Of a DNA stretch of 64,000 nt, positions 1 through 9,834 are shown in pieces. The DNA is taken from assembly GCA_944323935.1 (NCBI GenBank), contig CALUUJ010000002.1:62001-126000 (forward strand), written 5' to 3'. The position numbers and the translations under genes are program-made. Every line of letters begins with the position of its first letter. Positions within the stretch are counted from its first letter, which is position 1. Origin of the DNA: Candidatus Gastranaerophilales bacterium. GTDB lineage: Bacteria > Cyanobacteriota > Vampirovibrionia > Gastranaerophilales > Gastranaerophilaceae. Under the pieces are notes generated by a model. The model saw only the letters and a list, made by a program, of their open reading frames with translations, was not told where the DNA came from and did not search any database.

Positions 1-14
1 TTTTTATAAACGGA

Positions 15-1238
15 ATGAAAAATTCTATGAGTTCTCAGCTTGGATTAATTAGAAAAGCTAGTTTTGATGCTACTCAAAATATTGTCAATGACCCTAAATT
101 ATATGCGGTTTTAACTCCTGAACAAGAAGCAAAGGTTAATTCTATTGTTGACTATGACATTAAGCATAAGAATGCATTTGTTGACAAATTAAAAGATAAA
201 GTTAATATAAATTCTTCTTTTCAGTCAGTTGGAGAATATAAAAGAACAAAAGAAAACTATATTCAGAGAAAAAAGAAATATTTTGAAGAACAGAAACAAA
301 ATATAGAAAGTGCTTCCAAACATTATAAACCTTCATATCAAGCACAAGAAGATCAAATTTTATTTGAAAATCTTCTAAAAAATGTTGAACACGATGTTCT
401 GGAACCATTAAGAAAAGTTGAAACAATTTCCAATATATCATACTCTGCAATGTTTACAGGCGGCTTTTTGGAATATCTTATTTCTGATAAATTGGTGGAT
501 GTATTAGGAATAAAGAATAAGTTTCTGGGTGCAGGTATAAAAATCGGTGTTCCGCTTTTAACATATTTTATTCTAAATAAAAATATTTCTGATATAGAAA
601 ACAAAGCTATTCTGGCAACAAAATATAAACATCTCAAAAATTTTATGGATAATCCGGAACAATATCAACAGCAACAAGACAACAATAATGAAAATCTTTT
701 AAGCTTCATAAAAACAACATTAAAAGATATGAAAGATTATGATAGTTTTGCCCAAAATGAACTTCCTAAAATAAAAGCAAGAATGGATGCTAAACGCCAA
801 ATAGAATTAACACCTGAGCAAATGAAAAAAGCAAAAGCGCTTCAAGAAAATACTTCTATGGTAATTAATAAACAAAGAGAACATCTATATGAACAATCAG
901 TAGGGATAGAAACTCTATCCGAAACAATTTTGGGACCTATAGATATTGCCGCAACCGCTATTGGTGGAACAATAGGAAGTAAAATGGCTAAAAAATGCGG
1001 AAATAAAAAACTATCCGGTCTATTTACCGGACTAGGCGCAATTATAGCTTTTATTCCGGCTGCAATTATTGAAGCAAAACTCACAAAACAGCAAAAATTA
1101 TCAGAAAAAATTGCAGCAATGCTTGCAATAAAAGAAATACAAAACCCTGCAGTTTTTGAAAATAAATTAAATGACATTTATTATTCAAATTTTCAATTTA
1201 ACAAAAATCTTCCTGATATATTTGCCGATTTTTATTAA
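15..1238 (+). CDS. Hypothetical membrane-associated protein (possibly 5'-truncated by window edge)
   Basis: I do not recognise this 407-aa protein. The first half is lysine/glutamine-rich and probably helical or coiled-coil (about residues 60-140). Two hydrophobic Gly-rich segments follow: about 145-190, containing AMFTGGFLEYL and GVPLLTYFIL, and about 305-355, containing AATAIGGTIGS and LGAIIAFIPAAII. These could be hairpin membrane insertions. The reading frame is open to base 3, and only a weak GGA lies directly before the ATG at 15, so the true start may lie outside the window. An internal ATG at 30 is another option. The gene converges with the aminotransferase-like gene, 5 bp apart. Function unknown. 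Confidence 0.75.
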   Translation: MKNSMSSQLGLIRKASFDATQNIVNDPKLYAVLTPEQEAKVNSIVDYDIKHKNAFVDKLKDKVNINSSFQSVGEYKRTKENYIQRKKKYFEEQKQNIESASKHYKPSYQAQEDQILFENLLKNVEHDVLEPLRKVETISNISYSAMFTGGFLEYLISDKLVDVLGIKNKFLGAGIKIGVPLLTYFILNKNISDIENKAILATKYKHLKNFMDNPEQYQQQQDNNNENLLSFIKTTLKDMKDYDSFAQNELPKIKARMDAKRQIELTPEQMKKAKALQENTSMVINKQREHLYEQSVGIETLSETILGPIDIAATAIGGTIGSKMAKKCGNKKLSGLFTGLGAIIAFIPAAIIEAKLTKQQKLSEKIAAMLAIKEIQNPAVFENKLNDIYYSNFQFNKNLPDIFADFY

Positions 1239-1243
1239 ACTTT

Positions 1244-2038
1244 TTATTTTAAGTTTATAGAAACTAAGTTTGTATACAAAATTTTTTCCGGAAATTTATC
1301 AGGCATATTATTCCAGTATCTAAACACAAAAATTCCTTCGGATTCCAGTTCTTTTACCAAATTATCAGCTTTTTGTATATTATTTGCAAAATATGGATAG
1401 GAAAAAGGAACTTCATTTTCTTTTAATATTAAATTACCGTTTAGTCTTTTATTCCAATAATTAAATTTATTTATTCTTCCTTGTTTTTCTTTCTCTATAT
1501 TAATATTTTCAAAAATTTCCATTGTTGAATCTGAGATATATTTTATATCTTCTAAATCCAATTTATTTTCAATTATACAAAAGTCCTTAAAATTAAGAAT
1601 TTTGGGTTCATATTCAAAATTATCTTTAGTAATATCTATATCTAAACTTTTTTTTGTATATAAAAAAGAACCATTTCTGACAGTAGAGAAAAATTTTCTC
1701 AAAGAATTAAACGATGCAATGCCTTTAGGTTTTGAATAAAATGAGTGTGCATTATCTATTATCAAATTTTCATATTTCTTACTCAATTCATCTACAATAT
1801 TTGAACATACTCCAAAATAATCAGGATACAAAATAAAAGCATTTTTAGGGAATTTACACTCAGGATAAAAATTTCTATCTATATGATAGTATATAATTTT
1901 ACATTTTTCTTTATTAACGGCACTACGAATTACAGGACATATATAATAAGGAATATATATTTCTTTTATACCAAATGCTCTAATAATATACCTTAACGAA
2001 TTTCTGGCTGTATTTAATTTTAGTAATTTATAATCCAT
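1244..2038 (-). CDS. Compact DegT/DnrJ/EryC1-like PLP-dependent aminotransferase homolog
   Basis: The 264-aa protein opens with N-T-A-R-N-S-L-R and I-P-Y-Y-I-C-P, which matches the N-terminal helix and strand of DegT/WecE-type sugar aminotransferases. LIIDNAHSFYSKP (about 93-105) corresponds to the Asp that contacts the PLP pyridine nitrogen. FNSLRKFFSTVRNGSFL (about 110-126) corresponds to the Lys loop, with the Lys in RKFF as the candidate Schiff-base residue. At 264 aa it is about 100 residues shorter than canonical family members (360-400 aa), so it belongs to a compact subfamily or is degenerate. No clear Shine-Dalgarno sequence precedes the ATG. The sugar or cell-surface role is inferred from the family only. 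Confidence 0.6.
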   Translation of the reverse strand: MDYKLLKLNTARNSLRYIIRAFGIKEIYIPYYICPVIRSAVNKEKCKIIYYHIDRNFYPECKFPKNAFILYPDYFGVCSNIVDELSKKYENLIIDNAHSFYSKPKGIASFNSLRKFFSTVRNGSFLYTKKSLDIDITKDNFEYEPKILNFKDFCIIENKLDLEDIKYISDSTMEIFENINIEKEKQGRINKFNYWNKRLNGNLILKENEVPFSYPYFANNIQKADNLVKELESEGIFVFRYWNNMPDKFPEKILYTNLVSINLK

Positions 2039-2088
2039 AATAAAATTATAAAATATTTTTGATTAAAATGTCTTTATTTATTCAAGAT

Positions 2089-5000
2089 TTACCATATTTT
2101 ATATAATTCGCAAGGTTGTTCTTTTAATTCTTGAGGTGTAGTCCAACCAGGTTTACAATTCAAATATATATTAGAAGATGAAAGAGTACCTGCAAAATCA
2201 ATATTTTTTCTTTCAAGTTCAAAGTCATCAGTCGGAACATGAGTATAATTCTTTGAAAAATAAATATTCATTTCCTCATTATCTGAAATTTCCGAAGCAA
2301 AATTAGCGATATAACCAAAAATATTATCTCTTAGGAATTTCAATTCTTCTTGTGTCTTATCTTTTATAAAAGCATTATTTAATTCTATATTTTCAATTAT
2401 AATAGAAGGCTTTTCATCAACTATACCAACAAAAATTCTCGACATTCCAACAATATTGCCATTTTCGTCAGTAAGTTCAATGACATTAAAAGCCGTATTA
2501 GAAAGATATATCGGAGTAGCTTTTCCATTTGCGCCATCAATAACTGCGGTACAACATGATGTTCTATTTCCCATAAATAAATCTTTTTGAGGGTTTCTAT
2601 CCCAAAGTTTTATTGTATATGAATGTTGATTTAGGTTGATATTTTCTTCTTGTTTAAAATTCAACCATTTTCTGTAATTTAGTCCGAGTTCTTCAAATTG
2701 CATTTTTGTTTGAGCATTAGTTTGTCCAATAGGGTTGGATATATCCTCAATATATTTGTTGAAATCCTCTAATATTGCAATTTTGGCAATATCTTGAGCT
2801 GTAATATCAACAGACGTGAATGGAGATATTTCTATGAATTCTTTGTATACATCTTTTTCATCCATTTCTTTTGAACGTTGTAATAAATCAATTAAAGCTT
2901 CTGCTTTATCTACAGTAAGTCCGTTGTGTGCCAGTTCTTCGGGAGTAGATAATAAATCTTTTAGAGTATTTATTGTCGTTTCCATTGATTTTTCATCTTC
3001 TAGAGCTTCTTTTATCCACATAAAATCAGCACTATTTTGTGTTCTTAATAATAAAAATACGTATTCTTCGTCAAAGTTTAATTTGTCAGAATGTTTCTGA
3101 GCATCTTCTTGTGATAGACCTATTGTATCAGTCAATTTGTCAAATAAAAGTTTTCGTAGTTCTGAGATGTTAACGGTTCCAGATTGAACGATTTCTTCTA
3201 TATAAGTTGTATCTATATATCCAAGTTGATGATATAGAATTATTTTTGCCAAATCAATTTTTTCTTTAGAACTCAAAGATTTTCCATCTTCTTTATGGCA
3301 TTTTGTAATCTTAGAAACCAGTTCATAATGTTTATCATCCATTTTGTTTAGCATTTCTAGTTGCTCTGAAAAATTATTTGTTCTTTTATCCATAAGCTGA
3401 TTGAATGTATCTACATCTAAATATTTAAGAGCTCTTGTGATTTCAATTAAATTGTTTTTAAAGAAGTATAACATTCTGTTTCTATAAGTTTGGATTTTTT
3501 CGTTAGATAATTGAGGATATTGTCCATTAACTTTTTCTGTATCCTCAATTGGAATCCCACTTAAATATAAGTTTGGTCTTTTCATTGCTTGCTTTAAAGG
3601 AGATTTAATTAATATTTGGGCACTATTGAATATATCTTGTAATGAAATATTGGATTTTACCAGTTGTCCAAATTGATAAACATTATAATTATTAAATTGA
3701 TAAAGTTCATCAATGAAGGGATACAAGAATGGATTTGCACATATTTTTTTTAACTCTTTGTTCATTTGAGAGTTTTCTATATCGTGGATTCTTGATATTT
3801 TTTCTTTATTATTAGGACGAATCTCGTACAGAGAAAGTTTTTCTGCTAATTTTGCTTCAGTTCCTTGTGCTAAATATTCGCCTAAAAGCTGTGTTTTCTT
3901 TTTATTCGATAATATTCTGTTTAGTACATTGAAACTACAACCTTTTTGCATATAGAAAGAAAGCATTTCTCTATATTTTTCTTTTTCTTCATTCTCATTG
4001 CTTGAAAGAATACTAGTATTGAATGGATTATATTGAGAAATTTTAATTGCATCTTTTACTTGATGCCCCTTCTTTAAATATTTAATTAAATTCTCAAAAT
4101 CTTTATTTTTGAAGAAAGTACATTGATCGCTGATAGTTGCGAGCCCTTCAGAATCAATTCCATCCAAGTAGAACTTTAGTATATAAGAAATTAGGGTAAG
4201 ATTACTGTAGTCTGAAGTTTTGTTTCTATTTTTTTCAATAGCATTAATAAAAGATTTATCATCATCTATTGAAAATAATATTTTCTCAAATGGAATTTTT
4301 CTTTTTAATAATTCTGAAGCTCTGTCAAATTGTGTTGAATCTTTATAATCTAACTGGGATAAAAGAATTGCGATGTCGGAAAACTCTGGTTTTATTCCTC
4401 TCTTTGCAAATTCTTTGTAATTAGCTAATGATTTTTTATTAATAAAACCTGAATCAATAAAATCTTCAATGTGTTCTGTATTCTTCATAATACTTAGAAA
4501 TTCAATTAAAGTATATTTTTCTTCTTCAGAATTCCAGCATTTCCCTTTATCCTGCTGAAGTTTTGCAAGTTTTATTATTTTCTCTGTATTTAATGAAGGA
4601 TGAATACTATCTAATAGAATTTCTTCCGAAATATTTCCTGCCTCATTGCTTTTTTGTAGTTTTATTGCAGTATCAAAAGTGATACCTTTTTTTAAATATT
4701 TTTTTATTAATTCTGTATTCTGTCCTTGTGCTTCCATATCTTGTAATGGTTGTAAAGCATTATATAAAACTCCTTGTCTTAATAAATCTACTTGTTCAGG
4801 CGTTGCAGAACAAGCAAACATTGAAACATAATCTGCCGGAACGCCATAACTAAAGTATTCAAGTTCTTGTAATACTTCTTCTTCATTAAAACCCCCATAT
4901 AGACCGTTTAATGATTTACATTTTCCGGATTCTATAAGTTCAATAGCTTTTTTATATGTTGCCGGTGATTTAAGACAGAAATCTGTAAAATAAATATTAG

Positions 5001-6273
5001 CTCCTTTTTTTATTAATTCTAAAGCTTTAGCAGAATCTTCCTCTGACAGATTCATATTTAACAAGGTTTCTGCTTCACCTATATTTTCTAATATATCAGA
5101 GAGTTCAATAATTTTTTCTTTATATGCATCATCTTTCTTTATTTGTGCGATACTTATTGCTTTATTAAAATCCATACCTCTTTTTATATATAAAATAGCA
5201 GAATTAATTGTGTTTTCATCAAAAATAGATAATCTGCAAGCAGAACTTGAATCTATATTATTTTCTTTTATAAGACTACAAGCCTTATTTCTTTTTTGTT
5301 CATCATTTGGATAATATGTATATATAACTATTGCATCATCAATTGAAATTCCATTTTCTTTTGAAAAAGATACAGCTTCTTGAATCTGACTATTTTTTAA
5401 TGAAATATTTTTCTGAACATAATCAGCAGGCAGTCCAAACTGAATTAATTCTTCGGCATTTTCAATTCCTCTATTATAATATGTATTTATCCAAAAATCG
5501 TAATCATTAAAATTTAATGAATATGATTTTGATATATCTATAATTTTTTGTACATCCTCTTGCGAAAAATTTGAGAGAAAATATGCAGTTGCAGCTGAAT
5601 TATTTATTTCTTTTTCTCCATCTAGTAATTCTTTTAGTGCTTGATATTCTTCCTCTCCTAAATTTACAGAAGCGAGAGCTACATTAGCATTTACCCCTTT
5701 TTCATAAATGGAATTGAATTTTTCAAAATAATCATCTCTCCTTAAAACATTTTTTAGTAAAGAATTATCAATTCTGAAATTTCTTTTATCTTGTGAAAAA
5801 TCAAATTTTGCTTGTTTTAAGAAATCAATTTTATCTTGCGAAACAAGATTTAAAGAATATAAATCTTTGCCAAAATTAAAAGGAACTCCATATTTTGCTA
5901 AATTCGCAGCTTCCTTATAAGTTTCATTTCCCCAAAAATCTTCATATATACTTCTGATTATATCTGTATTTATTCCTAAGTTAATATATTCTATCATTTC
6001 TTTGAATGTTTCATCACTTTGAGATAAAAATAGTTCAAATTTTTCTTCAGGTATTTGTTTTTCTTTCAATATTTTGATTTTTTCTTCATATGGTATTGGC
6101 TTAGTATAAATTCTATCCATTTCTATTTTTGCTTTTGCAATGCTTTCCAATGCATTAGCAGAACTGGCCTCGATATTATTTCCAAAGCTGACATTTGATT
6201 TTGGGTTCTTTTTTTTATTATGTAATTTTATATTTTCAAAAGAAGAAGCGCTAACTCTATTATATATTTCCAT
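2089..6273 (-). CDS. Giant alpha-solenoid protein with Cys-Cys C-terminal domain (uncharacterised)
   Basis: A 1394-aa protein with no signal peptide or membrane segment. The N-terminus is polar and low-complexity and carries an S-F-G motif at 29-31, like the F-T-G motifs of other large proteins in the window. Residues about 80-900 are built from many imperfect helical repeats of about 33-38 aa. Each has a recurrent core of the type (K/R)-G-(I/V/M)-x4-A-x2-(L/I), for example YGVPFNFGKDL, RGMDFNKAISIAQ, KGITFDTAIKL, KGHQVKDAIKI. The last 200 residues form a separate domain with GNRTSCCTAV near 1235 and alternating beta-like segments that loosely resemble an acyltransferase fold. A good SD (AAGGA) precedes the ATG. 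It could be an effector or a scaffold; the function is unknown. Confidence 0.8.
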   Translation of the reverse strand: MEIYNRVSASSFENIKLHNKKKNPKSNVSFGNNIEASSANALESIAKAKIEMDRIYTKPIPYEEKIKILKEKQIPEEKFELFLSQSDETFKEMIEYINLGINTDIIRSIYEDFWGNETYKEAANLAKYGVPFNFGKDLYSLNLVSQDKIDFLKQAKFDFSQDKRNFRIDNSLLKNVLRRDDYFEKFNSIYEKGVNANVALASVNLGEEEYQALKELLDGEKEINNSAATAYFLSNFSQEDVQKIIDISKSYSLNFNDYDFWINTYYNRGIENAEELIQFGLPADYVQKNISLKNSQIQEAVSFSKENGISIDDAIVIYTYYPNDEQKRNKACSLIKENNIDSSSACRLSIFDENTINSAILYIKRGMDFNKAISIAQIKKDDAYKEKIIELSDILENIGEAETLLNMNLSEEDSAKALELIKKGANIYFTDFCLKSPATYKKAIELIESGKCKSLNGLYGGFNEEEVLQELEYFSYGVPADYVSMFACSATPEQVDLLRQGVLYNALQPLQDMEAQGQNTELIKKYLKKGITFDTAIKLQKSNEAGNISEEILLDSIHPSLNTEKIIKLAKLQQDKGKCWNSEEEKYTLIEFLSIMKNTEHIEDFIDSGFINKKSLANYKEFAKRGIKPEFSDIAILLSQLDYKDSTQFDRASELLKRKIPFEKILFSIDDDKSFINAIEKNRNKTSDYSNLTLISYILKFYLDGIDSEGLATISDQCTFFKNKDFENLIKYLKKGHQVKDAIKISQYNPFNTSILSSNENEEKEKYREMLSFYMQKGCSFNVLNRILSNKKKTQLLGEYLAQGTEAKLAEKLSLYEIRPNNKEKISRIHDIENSQMNKELKKICANPFLYPFIDELYQFNNYNVYQFGQLVKSNISLQDIFNSAQILIKSPLKQAMKRPNLYLSGIPIEDTEKVNGQYPQLSNEKIQTYRNRMLYFFKNNLIEITRALKYLDVDTFNQLMDKRTNNFSEQLEMLNKMDDKHYELVSKITKCHKEDGKSLSSKEKIDLAKIILYHQLGYIDTTYIEEIVQSGTVNISELRKLLFDKLTDTIGLSQEDAQKHSDKLNFDEEYVFLLLRTQNSADFMWIKEALEDEKSMETTINTLKDLLSTPEELAHNGLTVDKAEALIDLLQRSKEMDEKDVYKEFIEISPFTSVDITAQDIAKIAILEDFNKYIEDISNPIGQTNAQTKMQFEELGLNYRKWLNFKQEENINLNQHSYTIKLWDRNPQKDLFMGNRTSCCTAVIDGANGKATPIYLSNTAFNVIELTDENGNIVGMSRIFVGIVDEKPSIIIENIELNNAFIKDKTQEELKFLRDNIFGYIANFASEISDNEEMNIYFSKNYTHVPTDDFELERKNIDFAGTLSSSNIYLNCKPGWTTPQELKEQPCELYKIW

Positions 6274-6350
6274 ACAATTCCTTACAGTCCGATTTTATTA
6301 TAATTCATTCGGCATTTTTTTATTAAACTTTAGAAATTATAATTAATTAA

Positions 6351-6377
6351 GAAAAAGTAGGACTTTTCTTGTCCTAC
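6351..6377 (-). terminator. Intrinsic terminator of the helicase-nuclease gene
   Basis: Perfect 7-bp stem GTAGGAC (6357-6363) and GTCCTAC (6371-6377) around a 7-nt loop. On the minus strand it is followed by a T-run (the A-run at 6352-6356). It lies about 80 nt past the minus-strand stop at 6457. Confidence 0.8.
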
Positions 6378-6456
6378 ATCATACCTTCTTACTTTACCTT
6401 ATATATATAAAAAATTTTTTAACTAAAAAATTGCTAAATGTTTATCAGTTCAATTA

Positions 6457-9400
6457 CTATAAGTCAGCCAGCTTACATAAATGTTTATAACTGCAATATT
6501 CACAAGTTTTTAAGTTTTCCAGTTCTGGTCTAAAATTTAAATTTGATATATTTTCATAAGCGTACTTTATTTTTGTTTCTATAATTTTGTTATCTTCTTC
6601 CGTAAGATTAATATAGAAATTTGAATCCGGTTCTTCAACAAAAATCAACCCCGCTTTGGTAACTTGAATATTCGGATTTTGTATTTCGTAAGCATATTTA
6701 TAAAAACGTAATTGATTAAGATAATTCTCATAATCTTTTCCATCTGCAATTTGTGATTTCGGTTTAGCACTACCTGTTTTATAGTCATATAATTCAATTG
6801 TGCCATCATTATTTTTTTCAATTCTGTCTATAAACCCTTTTAGGAAATAACTTTCAAACGGAACATAATTAAACAAGTATTCTGTTGCATAAATTCTGCT
6901 ATATGGTGTTTCAATCATTTGTTTATAATATTTGTCAATACAGTTTAATCCTCTTATTCTAAATTCTTCTCTTTTTTCCTCAGTCTCAAATTTTTCTTTA
7001 GAAAGATTTTTTTCATAATATTTAATAACATCATTTTTTATTGGATATTGTCCATTTTCTTTTGCGTATTGTACTATCCATTGCAACGTCTTGTGTATAA
7101 CAAGTCCATAATTAGCACTTGATGTTTCTTTATCTAATACCTTTATATTAAGTACATAAGAATATAAAAAGTTTCTGGGACAATTTAGATAGGTGTTTAA
7201 AGTACTTGGACTTATTATAAAGTTTTCCAGTCTGGCTTTTAATTCATCTTTAAATGCTTTGGCATAGTCAAACGGTTCTTTCTTTAGCATTTGCGCAACT
7301 TCAAGCAAATACGCATCTTTTTCAAGTTCATGATTATGTGATTCAATCAGATTATCATCTTGAATTACTCCAGACAGATAAGTTGTTAATTCTTGAGGAT
7401 TTGTATCTACGGCATTTGAATATGATAAATAAAGAGTATGTTTAGCTCTTGTTATCCCGACAAATAACAATCTTAATTGTTCTGAACGCTTTTGGGTATC
7501 TTCATCTATTTTTTTATTTTCTTTATCAATAGGAAGTGACATTGTATTGTTTACTCGTTTCCCCTCCCATTTTTTAGCTATTAAATTAGGCATAAAAACA
7601 TATTCAAATTCTCTTCCTTTTGAACCATGCAAAGTTAAAAGCTGAATTGCATTTTGAGTATAATCTTCTTTATCTATCGTTATTGGAATATTACTTTCAA
7701 ATGCAGTATCAAGATGTTCAAGAAAATCACCAAGCCAAGCACGTTTTTTTATATACAAAAATGATTGAGCTTCATCAATTATCTTTTTTATTGCATATAT
7801 GTTTTCGCTTCTATTTATTTCTTTATTCAAAAAGTAATCTAAAATACCAGTCCTATTTATAACCTCTATTATTAAATCTTTTATATTTAAATTACTTTTT
7901 ATGCTAATTAATGAATCAAAAGTTTGAATAAATGATTTTACTCTTAATGAATTTTTCCATTCATAGCCATTTTCTATTCCCAACTTAATATTAGATATTA
8001 AATCTTTATGATTTAATTTGTTTTGTTCTAACAGATAAGAATAATCTGCATTTTCAAAATTAAACGGCTCCGTAAGAAGAAGTCCGAATAATTTGTCTCC
8101 GTTAAATTCATAATTTAATAATGCTTTCAAATAGAAATATATTACAAGCGTGGATTTAATATCAAAAATATTTTTAGATTCTTTTATCTGAAATTGAATA
8201 TTTTTAGCTTCTAGCAAACTTGCAAAAGTACTAAGTTCACTATTCTCGCGGGTTAAAATCGCGATTTTGGATAAATCTTTTTCTCCTTCTTTATTTATAT
8301 GCATATTATTAGAGTTTATAATATTTTCAATTTCTTTTACTATAAAATTATTTTCTTGTTTTATATCTGCAAAGCCGTGAAATTGAATCTTTTTATTTAA
8401 TGGTGTAATTTGTGGATTTTTTGCTGTTAGAACTTTTGAAATATTGTATTTTGAAAAATCTTCATTATATTCCAATCTTGTTTTATCTTGAGAAATAATT
8501 TTGTAGCTGAAATCTAAAATATTTTGAGTTGACCTATTATTTTCATTTAAACAAATAACTTTTGTTTGAGGAAACTTTATAAGAAATTTTTCTAAAGTAT
8601 CAGTTTTAGCGCCTTGAAATTCATAAATTATTTGATCATCGTCACCAACTACGAAAATATTTTCAGAATTAGCACCTTCTGCAAGTTTAAAAACAATACT
8701 ATTTTGTGAATAATTTGTATCCTGATACTCATCAACCAAAAAATATTGATATTTTGATGAAACCTTTTTCAAAAAATCATCATTAGAATCAAAAACTTCC
8801 AAAACCATATTAATCATATCGTTAAAATCAATAAAGTTTTTTTGCTTTAATTTTATATCATATTTTTCATATATATCCCAAGCTTCTTTTGCTTTTGCCA
8901 TTTTCTTTTTGTGAGATTCAAAATTATTTAAAAATGTTTTTACAAGCTTACCCTTTTGCTCACGTTGTGTATATTCGGCAATCAATTCATCCATTTTCCC
9001 TTGCCAAGCAGGATGTGTTTTCAATGTGTTAAAATATTCTTCCTTTGTTACTTGATTTGATTTAATTTCATCAACCGCTTTTAAAAGTTCAGGGATAAAA
9101 TAATATGCATCTCCCCACTTGGTTCTGTATACTTCAGGTTTTACTTCTTCAATTGTTTCTTTCATGATTGATTGCTTTGTTATTTCATCAATCAAACTTA
9201 CGCCGTCAAGAAGTTCAAACTCATTAGGATATTGTTTTATAACATCATTACAAAATGCATGATATGTATTTATAGTTACTGCTGAAGCAATTGTCCCAAT
9301 TTCTTTAACTAATCTTGCTTTCATTTCATTAGCAGCAGCTTCGGAATATGTCAGACATAATATTGAAGACGGTGTGATACCGATTTGCAACATATGTCTA

Positions 9401-9528
9401 ATTCTTTGAATAATGGTAAAAGTCTTTCCTGTACCTGGCCCTGCCAGCACCATTACCGGACCGTTGATTGTATTTATACATTCAATTTGTTTGGTATTTG
9501 GATTTATAACCGGTTTTATATCATTCAT
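6457..9528 (-). CDS. UvrD/PcrA-like superfamily 1 helicase fused to RecB-type (PD-(D/E)XK) nuclease
   Basis: ATP-dependent DNA helicase of 1023 aa. Walker A is AGPGTGKT (about 29-36), the motif Ia region follows, motif II is VDEYQDT (about 263-269) and motif VI is LLFVGITRAKHTLYLSYS. A PD-(D/E)XK nuclease domain follows, with FIDRIE, then YDYKTGS (about 912). Four Cys flank it: one in LNCPRNF near 777 and three in CEYCSYKHLC near 1009. That arrangement is the Fe-S cluster signature of AddB/RecB-family nuclease domains. The combination points to double-strand-break repair or end resection, as in AddAB-like or UvrD/REP-nuclease enzymes. No partner gene is adjacent. It is divergent from the Na/Pi cotransporter across a 306-bp gap. 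Confidence 0.9.
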   Translation of the reverse strand: MNDIKPVINPNTKQIECINTINGPVMVLAGPGTGKTFTIIQRIRHMLQIGITPSSILCLTYSEAAANEMKARLVKEIGTIASAVTINTYHAFCNDVIKQYPNEFELLDGVSLIDEITKQSIMKETIEEVKPEVYRTKWGDAYYFIPELLKAVDEIKSNQVTKEEYFNTLKTHPAWQGKMDELIAEYTQREQKGKLVKTFLNNFESHKKKMAKAKEAWDIYEKYDIKLKQKNFIDFNDMINMVLEVFDSNDDFLKKVSSKYQYFLVDEYQDTNYSQNSIVFKLAEGANSENIFVVGDDDQIIYEFQGAKTDTLEKFLIKFPQTKVICLNENNRSTQNILDFSYKIISQDKTRLEYNEDFSKYNISKVLTAKNPQITPLNKKIQFHGFADIKQENNFIVKEIENIINSNNMHINKEGEKDLSKIAILTRENSELSTFASLLEAKNIQFQIKESKNIFDIKSTLVIYFYLKALLNYEFNGDKLFGLLLTEPFNFENADYSYLLEQNKLNHKDLISNIKLGIENGYEWKNSLRVKSFIQTFDSLISIKSNLNIKDLIIEVINRTGILDYFLNKEINRSENIYAIKKIIDEAQSFLYIKKRAWLGDFLEHLDTAFESNIPITIDKEDYTQNAIQLLTLHGSKGREFEYVFMPNLIAKKWEGKRVNNTMSLPIDKENKKIDEDTQKRSEQLRLLFVGITRAKHTLYLSYSNAVDTNPQELTTYLSGVIQDDNLIESHNHELEKDAYLLEVAQMLKKEPFDYAKAFKDELKARLENFIISPSTLNTYLNCPRNFLYSYVLNIKVLDKETSSANYGLVIHKTLQWIVQYAKENGQYPIKNDVIKYYEKNLSKEKFETEEKREEFRIRGLNCIDKYYKQMIETPYSRIYATEYLFNYVPFESYFLKGFIDRIEKNNDGTIELYDYKTGSAKPKSQIADGKDYENYLNQLRFYKYAYEIQNPNIQVTKAGLIFVEEPDSNFYINLTEEDNKIIETKIKYAYENISNLNFRPELENLKTCEYCSYKHLCKLADL

Positions 9529-9834
9529 AAAAATACCTGTTTATAATTAATATTATTAAATTATAGCATGTTTCATTATTTTCAAAAAATTAAAAATAAT
9601 ACTAAATATAAATCTTATTAGCCACCTGGGTTATATACAAGTTGTAAATTTTATAATATTCTTAGACTATATCGTAATAAAACACTTTTTTTACAGGAAA
9701 TTATAATAATTTTCTGTTTTTATTTTTCTAAATATATTATATGTATCAAAATTGTTATAAAAACTATAAAATTAATATTCTTTCTTATATATTAATACTA
9801 GTTGGTAAATCCCTGTAAATAGAAAGAGATTAGT
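9529..9834. promoter_or_regulatory. Divergent intergenic region with leader hairpin before the Na/Pi gene
   Basis: This 306-bp AT-rich region must hold the promoters for both flanking genes. A candidate -10 TATAAT lies near 9650 on the plus strand, with no convincing -35. The clearest element is a hairpin at 9693-9717: ACAGGAAATTA (9693-9703) pairs with TAATTTTCTGT (9707-9717) through a TAA loop with one G-T wobble. A plus-strand T-rich run follows. It looks like an intrinsic terminator, yet no plus-strand gene lies upstream of it. No ORF with an RBS was found here. Confidence 0.45.
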
